From Ceratobasidium sp. AG-K (lineage: Eukaryota; Basidiomycota; Agaricomycetes; Cantharellales; Ceratobasidiaceae): a stretch of 64,000 nt of DNA. The stretch is from the NCBI GenBank assembly GCA_037039685.1, contig JAWNGF010000010.1, positions 124,001-188,000 of the forward strand, given 5' to 3'. This document shows positions 1 through 10,897 of this stretch, piece by piece. The position numbers were made by a program, and so were the translations under genes. The notes below the pieces were generated by a model. It did not search any database. It was not told where the DNA came from and was given only the letters and a program-made list of their open reading frames with translations. Position 1 is the stretch's first letter; each line of letters opens with the position of its first letter.

Positions 1-1352
1 GCCTCAACAAATATGTAGATTCATGCAAACAGTGTCAAAGAGCAAAAGGTACAAGATTGCAGGCTCCCTTAAAACTGTTACAAATTGCAAATGAGCCATG
101 GGAGGATATAGCATATGACTTTATTGTATAACTCCCTAAATCAAAGGGAATGGACAGCATTCTCGTTGTGGTGGACAGGTTCTCCAGAATGGCACACTTC
201 ATACCTTGCAGGGAGTTGCACAAGGCAAACAAACTAGCAGAGCTATTCCTGAGCAATGTCTGGAAACTTCACAGATTTCCCAAGAGCACTGTATCAGACC
301 AATGAAGTACTTTTAACAGCAAACTGCTGAAAGCGATCTACGAGAGAATTGGAGTGTCACCTGCTTTTAGTACTGCTTGCCACCCTCAAACCAACAGAAT
401 TACGGAACAAATCAACCAATGGCTAGAAGCATGGCTATGCACATTCATCAATCTCCATCAGGACAATTGGGTGGAATTACTGCCTACCGCCAACTTCTGT
501 TACAACATGCACAAGCACAGAGTAATGGGAAAAAGCCCTTTTGAACTTGTCTATGGAAAAGAACCCTGATGGAATGTATCCAGCATAGCAACAGAAGTTC
601 CTGAAGCAAACACAGTAACAACAAGATGGGAGGAGGCTAGGAAAGAGGCTTGTGCTGCTATGGAACTACATTGAATAAAGGAGGAAAGCATCAAGGAGGA
701 GTACCAGGAAGGAGATCTTGTATGGCTGTTTGGACTGGACATCAAATCAAATAGACCATCAAAAAAGCTAGATAACAAGAAGTTTGGACCTTTCCCTGTG
801 AAAAGAAAAATATCTTCACACGCCTACGAGCTGGATCTACTACCGACTATGAAGAAGCACCCTATTTTCCATATTGACCTTCTAAGTTGGTACAAGGTTG
901 ACAAGGAATTCAATCGGAACCAACCATGTCCTCTGCCAATTATCATGGAAGAAGGAAATGAGGAATATGAAGTTGAGAAAATTGTTGATTGGAAAATAAC
1001 AAAGGAAGGGGTCTTCTATAGAATCCGATGGAAAGGATATGGAGAAGAAGATGATACAAAACAACGTGCAGAGGATGTAGGGCACCTAACCAAAATAGTG
1101 CAGAAGTTCCTGAAAAAACATCCTGAAGCACCAACACCAGCAAATTTCAAGGGAAGGATAAAAGGCCAAGGTGCAAGAGAGGAGGAACCCATCTGCAAAA
1201 CCTGCAACTACTCCAAGTCAAACCCATCACTTCACGCTTTAAATCTTTTCTGCGCTTCACAATGCCTGCTGTCTCCTGCTCCACCATTGCCAACAACCTC
1301 ATCCGCGTCCTTGACGGACCAGCGTTTGCTACGGCAAGGATCCTCGACGCTG
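1..1352 (+). pseudogene. Element E: decayed integrase-chromodomain end of a Ty3/gypsy pol
   Basis: This is the 3' part of a chromovirus pol that enters from the left edge. It begins in the integrase zinc finger (a C-x2-C pair near base 25) and passes the DDE core, with VVVDRFSRMAHF near 167-202. It then has a GPF module (around 786) and a chromodomain (YEVEKIVDW to WKGYG, 967-1045). Several in-frame stops interrupt it, for example near 130, 303, 568 and 673, so it cannot make an integrase. It is closer to element B than to C or D in the integrase. The copy breaks at 1352, where element A is inserted, and its downstream part resumes at 25975. The 5' half lies outside the window. Several lesions are C-to-T or G-to-A changes at former CpG sites, which suggests an old, methylated copy. 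Confidence 0.9.
1262..1352 (+). pseudogene. Element E ORF3, first part (split by element A)
   Basis: The start codon of the accessory ORF3 is at 1262, in the same ACAATGCC context as in the other copies, in a frame different from pol. About 30 codons follow before the insertion of element A. The coding sequence resumes after the duplicated CGCTG at 25975. The joined copy carries stops and a frameshift and is dead. Confidence 0.75.
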
Positions 1353-1819
1353 TGTCGTGAGCCAGCTCACTCCATCGGACTTGTCTTGCGCCTCGCCCGT
1401 CTGTTCTTGTTTTGTTGTTTCTGTTTGTGTGCTGTTTGCCTTTCCTGTGCCATGTTGCCACCTTCTTGTGGTTACCTTGTTACATTGTGTAACGCGGCTG
1501 TGCTTTGTACGAGTCATGTCTGTTCATACAGCATGACTCACATGGATGCTCCTGACTGGCTGTTTTGTATGACTTGTGTGGCTGCGCCTTGTATGACTCA
1601 GCCACTTTCTGAATATATATAGAAGACCAACAAGCCTGGTAACCCCAGCTTGTTTTGTCTTGTCAAAACATCCCCTTTGAGTGACACTTTGACCACCCCT
1701 ACCCTTGAGAGCCTACAGACACTTAAGTGTGTTGCAGTTCAAGAGGTCACTTAGGTCTTAGTGCCGTCCACTCTCCATTGCAGCTTGTCTCATAGCCACT
1801 AAAGAAGAAGCTTCTGACA
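1353..1819 (+). repeat. 5' LTR of element A
   Basis: The LTR begins TGTCGTGAGCC and ends CTTCTGACA, a mutated form of the family end CTTACGACA. It contains the TATATATA box near 1613-1620 and the AGCTTGTTTTGT primer-matching segment downstream of it. It has the same length (467 bp) as the 3' LTR at 25503. Confidence 0.93.
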
Positions 1820-1821
1820 TT

Positions 1822-1833
1822 ACAAAACAAGCT
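1822..1833 (+). other. Self-primer binding site of element A
   Basis: The 12 nt ACAAAACAAGCT lie 2 nt after the LTR. They are the exact reverse complement of AGCTTGTTTTGT in the LTR just downstream of the TATA box. This is the arrangement expected for Tf1/sushi-type self-priming, where the mRNA 5' end folds back to prime minus-strand DNA. Confidence 0.7.
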
Positions 1834-1841
1834 TAACAATC

Positions 1842-3664
1842 ATGTCCATACAAGAGGATGCGGGGTCGCGCCTTGCAACACCACTCTCTACTAGAAGAGG
1901 ACCAAGTAGGGCTTCAAGACCTACAAGTTCCCTCAACGAGCAGGATATTGCACAAGCACAGGCAGGAGGACCAGCAAGGTCTCGCCCACAGAGCCAAGCC
2001 TCTATGCCTGGAACATTCAATGCTGAGAACGTTTCAATCATACAAGAAGAACCTACCATTGTTACTAGAGAACCAGGAGATATCACCGACAACCCCACAC
2101 CAATCACAATTCGAATCCCTACCTCAAACGAATCCCCAGGCCCATCACGACCACTATGGCCTATGGGATCCAGAAGACAGTTTTTTTCCCCTCAACCCGA
2201 AGCTCACAGGGGCGTATCCCTTGTTCCTATCAGGCCTCCACCCACACCACACATTCCCCTTACTGCTCAAGTACCACAGATTGGTGGAACCATCACCAAT
2301 GCCGGCCCAATCCCAATAAGCTCTCAGGCCGTAACCCCAGTTAACCCGGTGCCACCATACGTACCACAAGGGTATTCCCAGCAAGCGACAGCAACTGAAG
2401 GACAAGAACCCCCTAGGATTCCCAGCTCAAGCTCTAGCTCCAGCAGAAGAACCATGATTAGCAACCTTGACAATCTAGACGATCTTCACCTTGGAAGACA
2501 CAATGCATTACTAAGGATCATTGAGGGAATGAGAAGAACAATCGACAGAAGACTCAATGGATTAGAACAATCCACCCAAGTGTTGGCTAACAACCAACAA
2601 ATCTTCAACGATTCCCTCAACAACCTACAAGGAACCTTGACAGATATCCTTACCGCCGCTCGTAATAGTGAACACAACAGCTTCCTGGTTGGGCAAGACG
2701 TAATCCGCCTAAGAAACAAATTCACAAACACACAGGGACTGGTAAACAATGTACAGGAAGACCTTAACACCACGAGACAGGCACAGTTAGCCTGGAATGA
2801 AGCAATCACCCAAGGACTAGAAGGACTAAGGGGAGACGGAAGGATTGCAATTGGACAAATTAACACCATGCAAGAAACAGTCAACAACATGCGCGAACAG
2901 ATGGATGAAGCATCCCTACATGCTGTATCACCTCCCCACCCCAAAGCAGAGTCTACCAGGCTTGACAAATTGGAACAAAGGCTACGTCAGCTTTCTGAAA
3001 ACCCTGACAATAGAAGAGAAAACAGGTGTCCAAAAGTAACTAGACCAGAGGCATTTGACGGGAAGAAAGGAGAAGGAGCAGAAATGTTCATCACCCAAAT
3101 GGAGAGTTACTTTGTCAGGTTGGGTGACCAATACAGCTCAGGACAAGAACGAATTAGAGAAGCTCTAGCAAATTTCAAGTCGGATAACAGGTCTGCTACA
3201 CATTGGGCACAAGTAATACTCCAGTCCATGAACAATGGAGTACCTGATCCAAACCTAACGTTGTGGGAAACATTCAAGTCGCACTTCATGGAACAATTTA
3301 GCGACCCTAACAAGAAGGCTAAAGCGGAAGCCGATATCCAGAAGAGCAAACAAGTCAACTCAGTAGCAAACTACGCGACAGAATTCCGCTTTCACATGGT
3401 GGATGTGAATTGGGGGGAAGAAGCCCTTATCAACCAATTCAAAGAAGGACTCAAGCCGGAAATCAAAACAGAATTGGCGCAGTTTGAACTTTCCCTTATC
3501 AACAAAGATGGAACTGAAAGGCAGCTTAACCTTAACCAAGGGATCACTCTTGCGATCTCCATAGACCAGAAATTGCAACAGATCAAAGTATCCACCAGAA
3601 AGAAAACACCTCAGGCGACCACTACAGGGCACACCTCTACAAAGCGGCTTCCAGACGAAGTGTA
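1842..3664 (+). pseudogene. Element A gag, 5' portion (interrupted by element B)
   Basis: The Gag ORF opens at ATG 1842 and stays open for about 607 codons until the insertion of B. The N-terminal third is rich in Pro, Ser and Arg. It is followed by a helical, Asn/Gln-rich coiled-coil-like stretch. The Retrotrans_gag-type capsid region follows, with the conserved segment EMFITQMESYF and FMEQFSDPNKKAK. The last authentic codons are LPDEVY. The remaining knuckle and tail are at 21060-21219, and the target duplication GTGTA restores the frame exactly. The ORF is open on both sides, so it was probably intact when B landed. Confidence 0.9.
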
Positions 3665-3796
3665 TGTCGTGAGCCTTACTCACTCCATCGGACTCGTCTG
3701 CGCCTCCTCCTATCTCGTGGCTGTGTTTACTATGTTTTGTTTCTCTTTTCCCGCCGCGTTGCCACCTTCTTGTGGTTTTCCTGTTACATTGTGTAA
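3665..3796 (+). repeat. 5' LTR of element B, truncated to its first 132 bp
   Basis: The sequence matches bases 20597-20728 of the B 3' LTR with one difference. At 3794-3796 it stops at TAA, and the next base belongs to a C-type LTR read in the opposite direction. The normal continuation, CACGGCTG, is absent. Confidence 0.92.
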
Positions 3797-4121
3797 GTGT
3801 CACTCAGAGGGGATGTTTTGACGAGACAAAACAAGCTGGGGTTACCAGGCTTGTCGGTCCTCTATATATATTCAGAAAGTAGCTGAGTCATACAAGGCGC
3901 AGCCACATGAGTCATACATAACAGCCAGTCAGGAGTGTCCATGTGAGTCATGCTGTATGAACAGACATGACTCGTAGCAAGCACAGCCGCGTTACACAAT
4001 GTAACAGACAAACCACAAGAAGGTGGCAACGCGGCAGACGGAAACGGGGAACGTAACAACAAGAGGGGAACAGGCGGGCGAGAACACGGGCGAGTCCGAT
4101 GGAGTGAGCTAGCTCACGACA
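3797..4121 (-). repeat. 3' LTR of element C-, truncated (325 of 457 bp)
   Basis: It matches 10573-10897 of the same element, with a few differences that I can see (for example near 3888, 3906 and 4074). It is missing the terminal 132 bp. The minus-strand start, TGTCGTGAGC, is at 4121. Confidence 0.9.
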
Positions 4122-4163
4122 TTACTCCCCCCTTAAGAGTCCATTTGGGGGACCTGAACGGAC

Positions 4164-4928
4164 CTACTGCACTGTACAGTCCTTTCCCTTCTTCAGCATA
4201 TACTCCTCCAACCCTTCCTCGTCCTCCAAGGTCAGGTCGATAGGATTGAAGACGGTATTTCCCGGTTTGTCCGAGAACTTCTCCCATTCTTCCCAAGTCT
4301 CTTCCTTCGTCCAGTCCGCCTTGGACCAGTCCAAGACCCTTTCCTGAGCCTTCACAAACTCCTCATCCCATTGTCGCACATCAGGCTCTGCCTCTTTCCA
4401 TGCCGACACGTCAGCCTCCTCTTTCCTCCACCAGTAGGGCTCCCATTCGATCTTCTCCTTCTGGTATCTGCCCCTCTCCATCCTCCAGTCGCTCAGGTCC
4501 TTTTCGTAGTTGGCATCCCAGGCATCATTCCATCTAGGTCGGAGTGTTGGCTGCCTTCCGTCGTATCCTGGTACCCACTCGCTCGAGTACGCTCCTTCTT
4601 GTCCCCATTCAACCACTCCGAGCATGTGGGTCGAGAGGAGAACAACCTCCAAGACCTGGAATGCGGCGCATCCCCGGCACACGAATATGTCCTTTCGTCG
4701 GAGCTGCATGCGTGTTGGCCATTTTTTTCCGACCCACTGGAATTCCCCCAGGTCTGAGTGGAGGACGTCGTCTGAGGCCCTGAAGTGCATTCTTCCCGAA
4801 CTTTGTTGCGACCTCTTGAAGACGTAGAGGGCGGCTCCTGAGTCAAGGATCCTTGCCGTGGCAAAGGCAGGTCCTTCGAGGACGCGAGTGAGGTTGTTGA
4901 CGATGGTGGAGCGGGTGGCGGCAGGCAT
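4164..4928 (-). CDS. Element C- ORF3, accessory protein of unknown function
   Basis: This is an intact 254-codon ORF downstream of pol and just before the 3' LTR. The start is ATG 4928, in the family-conserved context ACAATGCC. The protein is rich in Trp and acidic residues, with a CRGCAAFQV segment near the middle and a C-terminal run of spaced tryptophans (DWSKADW, ETWEEWEKF). I do not recognise a domain, and no signal peptide or membrane span is evident. It overlaps the end of pol (to 4493) in the -1 frame. It differs from the C+ copy at several residues, all in this outer part of the element. An expression route is not proven. Confidence 0.75.
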   Translation of the reverse strand: MPAATRSTIVNNLTRVLEGPAFATARILDSGAALYVFKRSQQSSGRMHFRASDDVLHSDLGEFQWVGKKWPTRMQLRRKDIFVCRGCAAFQVLEVVLLSTHMLGVVEWGQEGAYSSEWVPGYDGRQPTLRPRWNDAWDANYEKDLSDWRMERGRYQKEKIEWEPYWWRKEEADVSAWKEAEPDVRQWDEEFVKAQERVLDWSKADWTKEETWEEWEKFSDKPGNTVFNPIDLTLEDEEGLEEYMLKKGKDCTVQ

Positions 4929-7900
4929 TGTAGGGGGCAAAAAAGATTTAAAGCGTAGAGTTGGGAGTGTTTCTTGGAGTAGTAGCAAGTTTTGCAGATA
5001 TCTCTACCGGTCGTTCCCTCCCTCCCTTTTATCTTTCCTGGAGCGTAGTTAGATGGCGTGGGAGCTTTGGGGTGTCGCCGTAGAAGGTCCTTGATGATCT
5101 TTGATAGGTGACCAAAATCTTCCGCCCTTTGTTCTGTGTCTTCTTCACTCCCATAGCCCTTCCATCTGACCCTGTAGAAAAGACCATCCTTTGTCTCCTT
5201 CCAGTCCAGAATCTTTTCTACTTCATATTCTTCTTCCCCTTCTTCTGTTATGATCGGCGGTGGTCGGGGTTGGTTTCGGCTGAACTCTGTGTCTTCTTTG
5301 TAAGGGCTGAGCAAGTCGATGTGGAAAACAGGGTGCACCCTCATTGTTGCCGGCAAATCGAGCTCACAAGCGTGTGACCCTATTCTTCGTTTCACAACAA
5401 ATGGCCCGTGCTTTTTGTTATCCAGTTTCTTCGACGGTCTTTTTGTTTGAATGTTTTTTCCCAGCAGCCATACTAGATCTCCTTCTTGATACTCGTTCTT
5501 TGGCTCTTCTTCTGGGAGCCTTTGGGTTTCCATTGATGCAATTGCTTTGTCGTGGATTTTGCGCCATTTTCCTGTGATGTTGTTTGCTTCTGGAACCGCC
5601 GATTCTTCTGCTGAGATGTTCCACAGTGGTTCCCTCCCGTAGACAATTTCAAAAGGGGAACTACCTGTTACGCGATGCTTCTGTAGATTATAGCTGAACT
5701 CCGCAATCGGTAATAAGTCCGCCCAATCATCCTGCCGGTAGTTAACAAACGATCGTAGCCAGCCTTCCATCCATTGATTGATTCTCTCCGTTATTCCATC
5801 TGTCTGGGGGTGGTAGGCAGTACTGAAGCCTGGGCTTGTTCCAATTTTCTCGTAAATGGCCTTCATAAGTTTGGAATTGAAAGTAGTCCCTCGGTCTGAG
5901 ATTGTGCTCTTTGGAAAACCGTGCAGTTTCCAAACATTTGTGATAAAAAGATTTGCAAGGTCGCTTGCTGTGTGAGATTCTTTGCAGGGTATGAAGTGCG
6001 CCATTCTTGAGAACCGGTCCACCACTACTAAGATGCTATCTGATTCTCTGGATTTTGGTAACTTCACTACGAAGTCGAACGCTATGTCTTCCCATGGTCC
6101 TTTCGGAATTTCCAAAGGCTTGATCGGGACTATTGACTTCGATCCCTTTGTCCGTTGGCAGGTTTCGCAGGATTCCACATATCTGTTTATGCTTTGCTTC
6201 ATTCCTGGCCAGAAGTATCTTCTTGATATGAGTTCCAATGTTCTAGCCTGTCCTTGATGTCCTGCGATTTTTGAGTCGTGATGAACACGCATGATGGCCA
6301 GTCTGGATTCCTTATCTTCTGGCACGTAGATCCTTCCCTTGAACCATAATAGTCCCTCGTTGAAATCATAATCTTTTGCGCTGTGTTGTAGGGCTTTTGG
6401 TAACGTTTCCCTTGATTTGCAGATTTCTCTGATTTGTGCCAATCCTTCATCTGTTTCCTGAGCCTCCTTGATAGTCTCTATGATGTTTGTGTCTACTTGG
6501 CCCATGAATCCTTTGAACCTTTCGACAGATATCATAACTTGTTCTGGCGTCGGGATATCCTCATGGTCTGACCGTCTTGACAACAGGTCCGGTTTTGATG
6601 ACAGGATTCCAGGGCGATATATGATGTCAAAGTTATAGGAAGCAAGTAATTGGTGCCATCTTGCGTGTCGGCGGTTGAACGTTCTTGCTTCCTTCCAGAA
6701 TTGTAGGTTCCTATGATCGGTGTAGATAGTGATAGGGTTTCTTGTTCCTTCAAGATAAAGCCTCCAATGTGTTAAAGATTCTATGATAGCCATAAGTTCT
6801 TTATCATGGACGTCGTAGTTGAGTTGAGCTTCATTGAAAGATTTTGAAAGATAAGCAATAGGGTGCAAGTAGCCATCGTCTTGCCTTTGCGACAGGATTG
6901 CTCCCATTGCTACTCCACTTGCGTCTGTTTCCAGGAAGAAAGGCTTGTCCGGGTTTGGATGGCGTAGAGTGGGTTCCTTGCTGATTTCCGCTTTTAGGGC
7001 TTCAAAAGCTTCCTGTTGATCGTTTCCCCATTCCCATTTGTTCTCCTTTCATGTTAAGGTTGTCAGGGGTTTTGCCAATCGGCTGAAATTCGGTACAAAT
7101 CTTCTGTAGAAATTTGCGAATCCTAGGAATGCCTGAACTTGCTTGACCGTTTTTGGTTCCTTCCATTCCTTTATTGCCTTGACCTTTTCTTCCTCCATAG
7201 AGATGCCCGAATCGCTGATTCCTAGTCCAGTATATGTCAATTTGGTGACAAAGAATTCGCATTTTGGAAGCTTTGCGAAAAGATTTTCCTCCAGTAAGAT
7301 CTTTAGTACTTTTCTGACATCCACGGTATGTTGGCTTCTGTCCTTTGAGAAGACTAGGATGTCGTCAATGTATACTATGACGCATACGTCGATAAGATCA
7401 TGGAAAATGTGATTCATATATCTTTGGAAAACGGCAGGCGCGTTTTTCAGTCCGAAAGGCATGACGACGTACTCGAATAGTCCTTCTTTTGTTCTGAAAG
7501 CTGTCTTCCATTCGTCGCCTTCTCTAATTCTGATATTGTTGAAACCCATGCGTAGATCGATTTTGGAGAAAATCTTTGCGTCCTTGATTTTATCCAGGAG
7601 GTCTTCCATTAGGGGCATTGGGAATCTGTCGTCCTTTGTAATGGCGTTAACTCCTCTGAGATCTTGAATGAGTCGTAGTTGGCGTACTGCCCCTGGGTTT
7701 TTGGGATTGATCGGTTTTTTGACAAAGAAGCAAGGTGAGGCAATGGGTGATTTGCTTGGTCGGATTTTTCCCGCTGCAATTTCTTCATCCAAGTATTCTC
7801 TTAGTGCAATTGACTCTGCTGGAGAGAGTGGGATAGGTCTGGCCGGTTTCGGAAGTTCAGCTCCTTCCTTGAAGTCGATGGCGCAGTCGTATGGACGATG

Positions 7901-8428
7901 ATCCGGGATTCTCTTGAATTTTTCTTCGCTGAAGACGTCGGCAAATTCCTTGAATTCTTCGGGCAGGTCGTCTATTGAGGCCGTTCTTGCTTGAATGGGT
8001 TCTGTCCGCCATGATATGTGCCTCGTTTTCCAATCAATTACAGGGTTTGATTCTTCTAACCATTCCAATCCTAGGATGAGTTTAGTTTCTCCAGTAGGCA
8101 TAGCGAAGAAGACTTGTTTGAAGGTTCTTCCCTCTACCTCTAGTTCCAGCTTAGCTTTGAAACGTATTTGGTGAGAGAGTTCCTTCCCCTGGATGCCAAT
8201 TACTTTTCTAGGAGTGGACAGTTCAATGAGCGGAATGTTGTTGGATCGAGCCCACGAGATGTCCAAGAAGTTTTTTGATGCTCCAGAGTCGATGAGGGTT
8301 GGGATAGGTTCTGTGATTCCGGCAACGTTTGCGTAAACAATGGTGGATTCATTTGTCGCTCTAAAGTACATTGTTTCCGTTGCCGGTTTTTTGGTCTCTC
8401 CACACACAGTTAGAGGGAGACCTCTCCT
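4493..8428 (-). pseudogene. Element C- pol (PR-RT-RNaseH-IN-chromodomain), one internal stop
   Basis: Pol is in the -1 frame relative to gag and is open from the frameshift site at 8428. The order is aspartic protease (LIDSGAS), reverse transcriptase (YIDDILVFS), RNase H (TDASG, YTDHRNLQF), integrase zinc finger and DDE core, GPF module, then chromodomain. A single TGA at 7049-7051 lies between RT and RNase H, where element D has CGA (Arg). The change is C to T in a former CpG. The same stop is present in C+. The rest is open to 4493, past the start of ORF3. With the stop the copy cannot make full Pol without readthrough or help in trans. Confidence 0.92.
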
Positions 8429-8434
8429 TTTCCC
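8394..8434 (-). promoter_or_regulatory. Candidate -1 ribosomal frameshift signal, element C-
   Basis: The slippery heptamer G GGA AAA is in the Gag frame at 8428-8434. It is followed by a 5-nt spacer and a GC-rich stem-loop whose loop holds the Gag stop codon. Pol is open in the -1 frame from this point. It mirrors the signal in C+ base for base. Confidence 0.7.
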
Positions 8435-10410
8435 GAGTCTTCAATAATTGTTGCCTCTCTTCCTTTAACGCTGGGTTCCGTTGTTATCCATTCCTTGGAC
8501 GGGCATTTAAATGAGCGGTGTCCTTCCTGTCCGCACTTCAAGCAGCGGTTGCTTGCTATCCTTGCTTTGTATACTTCGTCGGGTAGACGCTTTGTAGAGG
8601 ATTGACCGCTAGCGGTTGGTTGGGCTGCTTTCTTTCCTGTAGAGGTCTTGATTTGTTGCAATTTCTGATCAATAGAGATTGCGATTGAAATCCACCTGTC
8701 AAGGGAAAGTTCTCGCTCTGTCCCATCTTCATTGATCAGGGTAAGTTCGAAACGAGCTAGTTCAGTCTTTACTTCAGGCTTCAGTCCTTCCTTGAATTGG
8801 TTGATTAGAGCTTCTTGTCCCCAGTTGACGTCAACCAATAAGTAACGGAATTCCGACGCATAGTTTGCTACTGAATTGTTCTGTTTGCATTTTCGGATGT
8901 CCGATTCGGCTTTAGCCTTTTTGTTAGGGTCGCTGAACTGTTCCATGAAGTGTGCCTTGAAATTTTCCCATGAGGCGAGGTTCTGGTTATTTTCCCCTTG
9001 GTTAAGTGATCGTAGGAGTACTTGTGCCCAGTGAGTGGCAGCTTTGTTGTCGGATTTGAAGTTTGCTAGAGCTTCGCGAATCCTTTCTTCGTTGGAAGAG
9101 TATTGATCGCCTAGGCATACAAAGTAGCTCTCCATTTGTGTGATGAACATTTCGGCACCTTCCCCTTTCTTTCTGTCGAAGGCTTCTGGACGAGTCACCT
9201 TGGGACGACGTGGTCCACTACCAGTGTTTGGGTTTTCGGTCAGCCGTTGGATTCTTAATTCTAATTCGTCGATCCTGGTAGATTCCGCATCTGGATGTGG
9301 TGGAGAATTTGATCGCCTAGAGGGGATCCCATGCAGGGATGTTTCGTCCATTTCCTCTCGCATGTTGTTGATAGCTTCCTGAACTTCCGTGATTTTGGTA
9401 GTGAAGGAGGCTCCTTCCTGTCGTAAGGTTTCTAGTCCTTGTGTTACTGCCTCATTCCATTCCAGTTGTGCTTGCCTGGTAGTGTTGAGTTCTTCGCGCA
9501 CATTATTCACTAGTCCTTGGGTGTTGGTAACTTCATTTCGAAGACGGGTTACGTCTTGACCGACTAGAAAGGAGTTATGTTCGCCATTTCTTGCTGAGTT
9601 CAGAATGTCCGTCAGGGTTCCTTGGAGGGTATTGATGGAGTTGTTAAAGATTTGCTGGTTGTTTGCTAGAACCTGTGTAACCTGTTCTAGGCCACTAAGC
9701 CTTCGATCTATAGTGACTCTCATTCCGTCTATAACCCTAAGGGTAGCGTTGTGTCTTCCTTCTAGAAGGTTGTCTAGGGCATCTAAATTGTTGAATATAG
9801 TTCTGCCGCTAGAGCTGGAACTTGAACTTGAGCTTCCTGGGTCACCGGCGCTTTGTTGTACCGGGGCTGATTGCTCGGAGTAACCTTGCGGGATGTATGG
9901 TGGTGCTGGAATCGCTGGTGCAGCTGGCTGAGAAGTTGCAGGAATTGGTCCTGCATTGGTGATAGTTCCTCCAATTTGAGGGACCGTAGGGACATTGGGA
10001 ACGTGTGGTGTAGGAGGGGGTCTAATGGGAACAAGCGATACGCCTCCATGAGCTTCGGGTTGGGGGAAAAAGAATTGTCTTCTAGTTCCTAATGACCACA
10101 AGGGACGTGATGGCCCTGGAGTTGCAGTTGGAATACGGATTACAGCTGGAGTAGGGTCATTTGTGAGATCTCCTGGTTCTCTATTTGTGATAGTGGGTTC
10201 TTCCTCTTGTACCGTTGTCATGTCAGGAATGCCAAAAGCTCCCGGCATTGATGCTTGACTTTGGGGGCGTGATCGGGCAGGCCCTCCTGCTTGAGTTTGT
10301 GCGATATCTTGCTCGTTAAGAGATCCTGTGGGTCTTGCTGCCCGACTGGGTCCTCTTCTTGTTGATATCGCGGATGAGGGGCGTGACCCTCCATCTTCTT
10401 GAACAGACAT
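8410..10410 (-). CDS. gag: Element C- Gag polyprotein
   Basis: The ORF is intact at 666 codons, with ATG at 10410 and TAA at 8410-8412. It has a Pro/Ser/Arg-rich N-terminus, a central coiled-coil-like region, a Retrotrans_gag capsid-like region (MFITQMESYF, FMEQFSDPNKKAK) and one CCHC knuckle, CLKCGQEGHRSFKC, near the C-terminus. It would form the virus-like particle core and bind genomic RNA. The translated sequence is identical to the C+ Gag, which is striking for copies with diverged 3' ends. Confidence 0.93.
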   Translation of the reverse strand: MSVQEDGGSRPSSAISTRRGPSRAARPTGSLNEQDIAQTQAGGPARSRPQSQASMPGAFGIPDMTTVQEEEPTITNREPGDLTNDPTPAVIRIPTATPGPSRPLWSLGTRRQFFFPQPEAHGGVSLVPIRPPPTPHVPNVPTVPQIGGTITNAGPIPATSQPAAPAIPAPPYIPQGYSEQSAPVQQSAGDPGSSSSSSSSSGRTIFNNLDALDNLLEGRHNATLRVIDGMRVTIDRRLSGLEQVTQVLANNQQIFNNSINTLQGTLTDILNSARNGEHNSFLVGQDVTRLRNEVTNTQGLVNNVREELNTTRQAQLEWNEAVTQGLETLRQEGASFTTKITEVQEAINNMREEMDETSLHGIPSRRSNSPPHPDAESTRIDELELRIQRLTENPNTGSGPRRPKVTRPEAFDRKKGEGAEMFITQMESYFVCLGDQYSSNEERIREALANFKSDNKAATHWAQVLLRSLNQGENNQNLASWENFKAHFMEQFSDPNKKAKAESDIRKCKQNNSVANYASEFRYLLVDVNWGQEALINQFKEGLKPEVKTELARFELTLINEDGTERELSLDRWISIAISIDQKLQQIKTSTGKKAAQPTASGQSSTKRLPDEVYKARIASNRCLKCGQEGHRSFKCPSKEWITTEPSVKGREATIIEDSGKGEVSL

Positions 10411-10426
10411 GTTTGTGTGTTTGTTA

Positions 10427-10438
10427 AGCTTGTTTTGT
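10427..10438 (-). other. Self-primer binding site of element C-
   Basis: On the minus strand ACAAAACAAGCT lies 2 nt after the 5' LTR and is complementary to AGCTTGTTTTGT of the LTR R region. Confidence 0.7.
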
Positions 10439-10440
10439 AA

Positions 10441-10897
10441 TGTCGTAAGCTTCTTCTTGGTGGCTATGAGACAAGCCGCGATGGAGAGTGGACGGCACTA
10501 AGACCTAAGTGACCTCTTGAACCGCAACACACTTAAGCGTCTGTAGGCTCTTGAGGGTAGGGGTGGTTCTAAGTGTCACTCAGAGGGGATGTTTTGACGA
10601 GACAAAACAAGCTGGGGTTACCAGGCTTGTCGGTCCTCTATATATATTCAGAAAGTAGCCGAGTCATACAAGGCGCAGCCACACGAGTCATACATAACAG
10701 CCAGTCAGGAGTGTCCATGTGAGTCATGCTGTATGAACAGACATGACTCGTAGCAAGCACAGCCGCGTTACACAATGTAACAGACAAACCACAAGAAGGT
10801 GGCAACGCGGCAGACGGAAACGGGGAACGTAACAACAAGAGGGGAACAGGCAGGCGAGAACACGGGCGAGTCCGATGGAGTGAGCTAGCTCACGACA
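10441..10897 (-). repeat. 5' LTR of element C- (457 bp)
   Basis: It starts TGTCGTGAGC at 10897 and ends CTTACGACA at 10441. As far as I could compare by eye it is identical to the 5' LTR of C+ (11642-12098) but differs from the 3' LTR of its own element. Confidence 0.93.

Larger units (their letters stand above)
3797..10897 (-). mobile_element. Element C-: inverted copy of chromovirus C
   Basis: Read on the minus strand this is 5' LTR (10441-10897), primer site, gag (8410-10410), pol (4493-8428), ORF3 (4164-4928) and a 3' LTR truncated at 3797. Every landmark is the mirror of element C+: paired coordinates always sum to 22539, so there is no indel between the arms over 7101 bp. The outer end lacks 132 bp of LTR and is fused head-to-head to the B LTR. 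No target duplication remains at that end. The inner end is followed by B sequence whose TSD partner (AACAA) lies at C+, which indicates that the spacer has been inverted. Confidence 0.9.

Noticed and set aside
1147..1461. Long ORFs on the opposite strand and in alternative frames of gag, pol and LTRs
   Set aside because: They are shadows of the coding strand. They recur wherever the element recurs and have no independent motifs.
10638..10838. Recurring 66-codon ORF inside the LTRs
   Set aside because: It lies in the LTR U3 promoter region, is rich in Cys/Leu by chance of the repeat, has no known motif and varies in start between copies.
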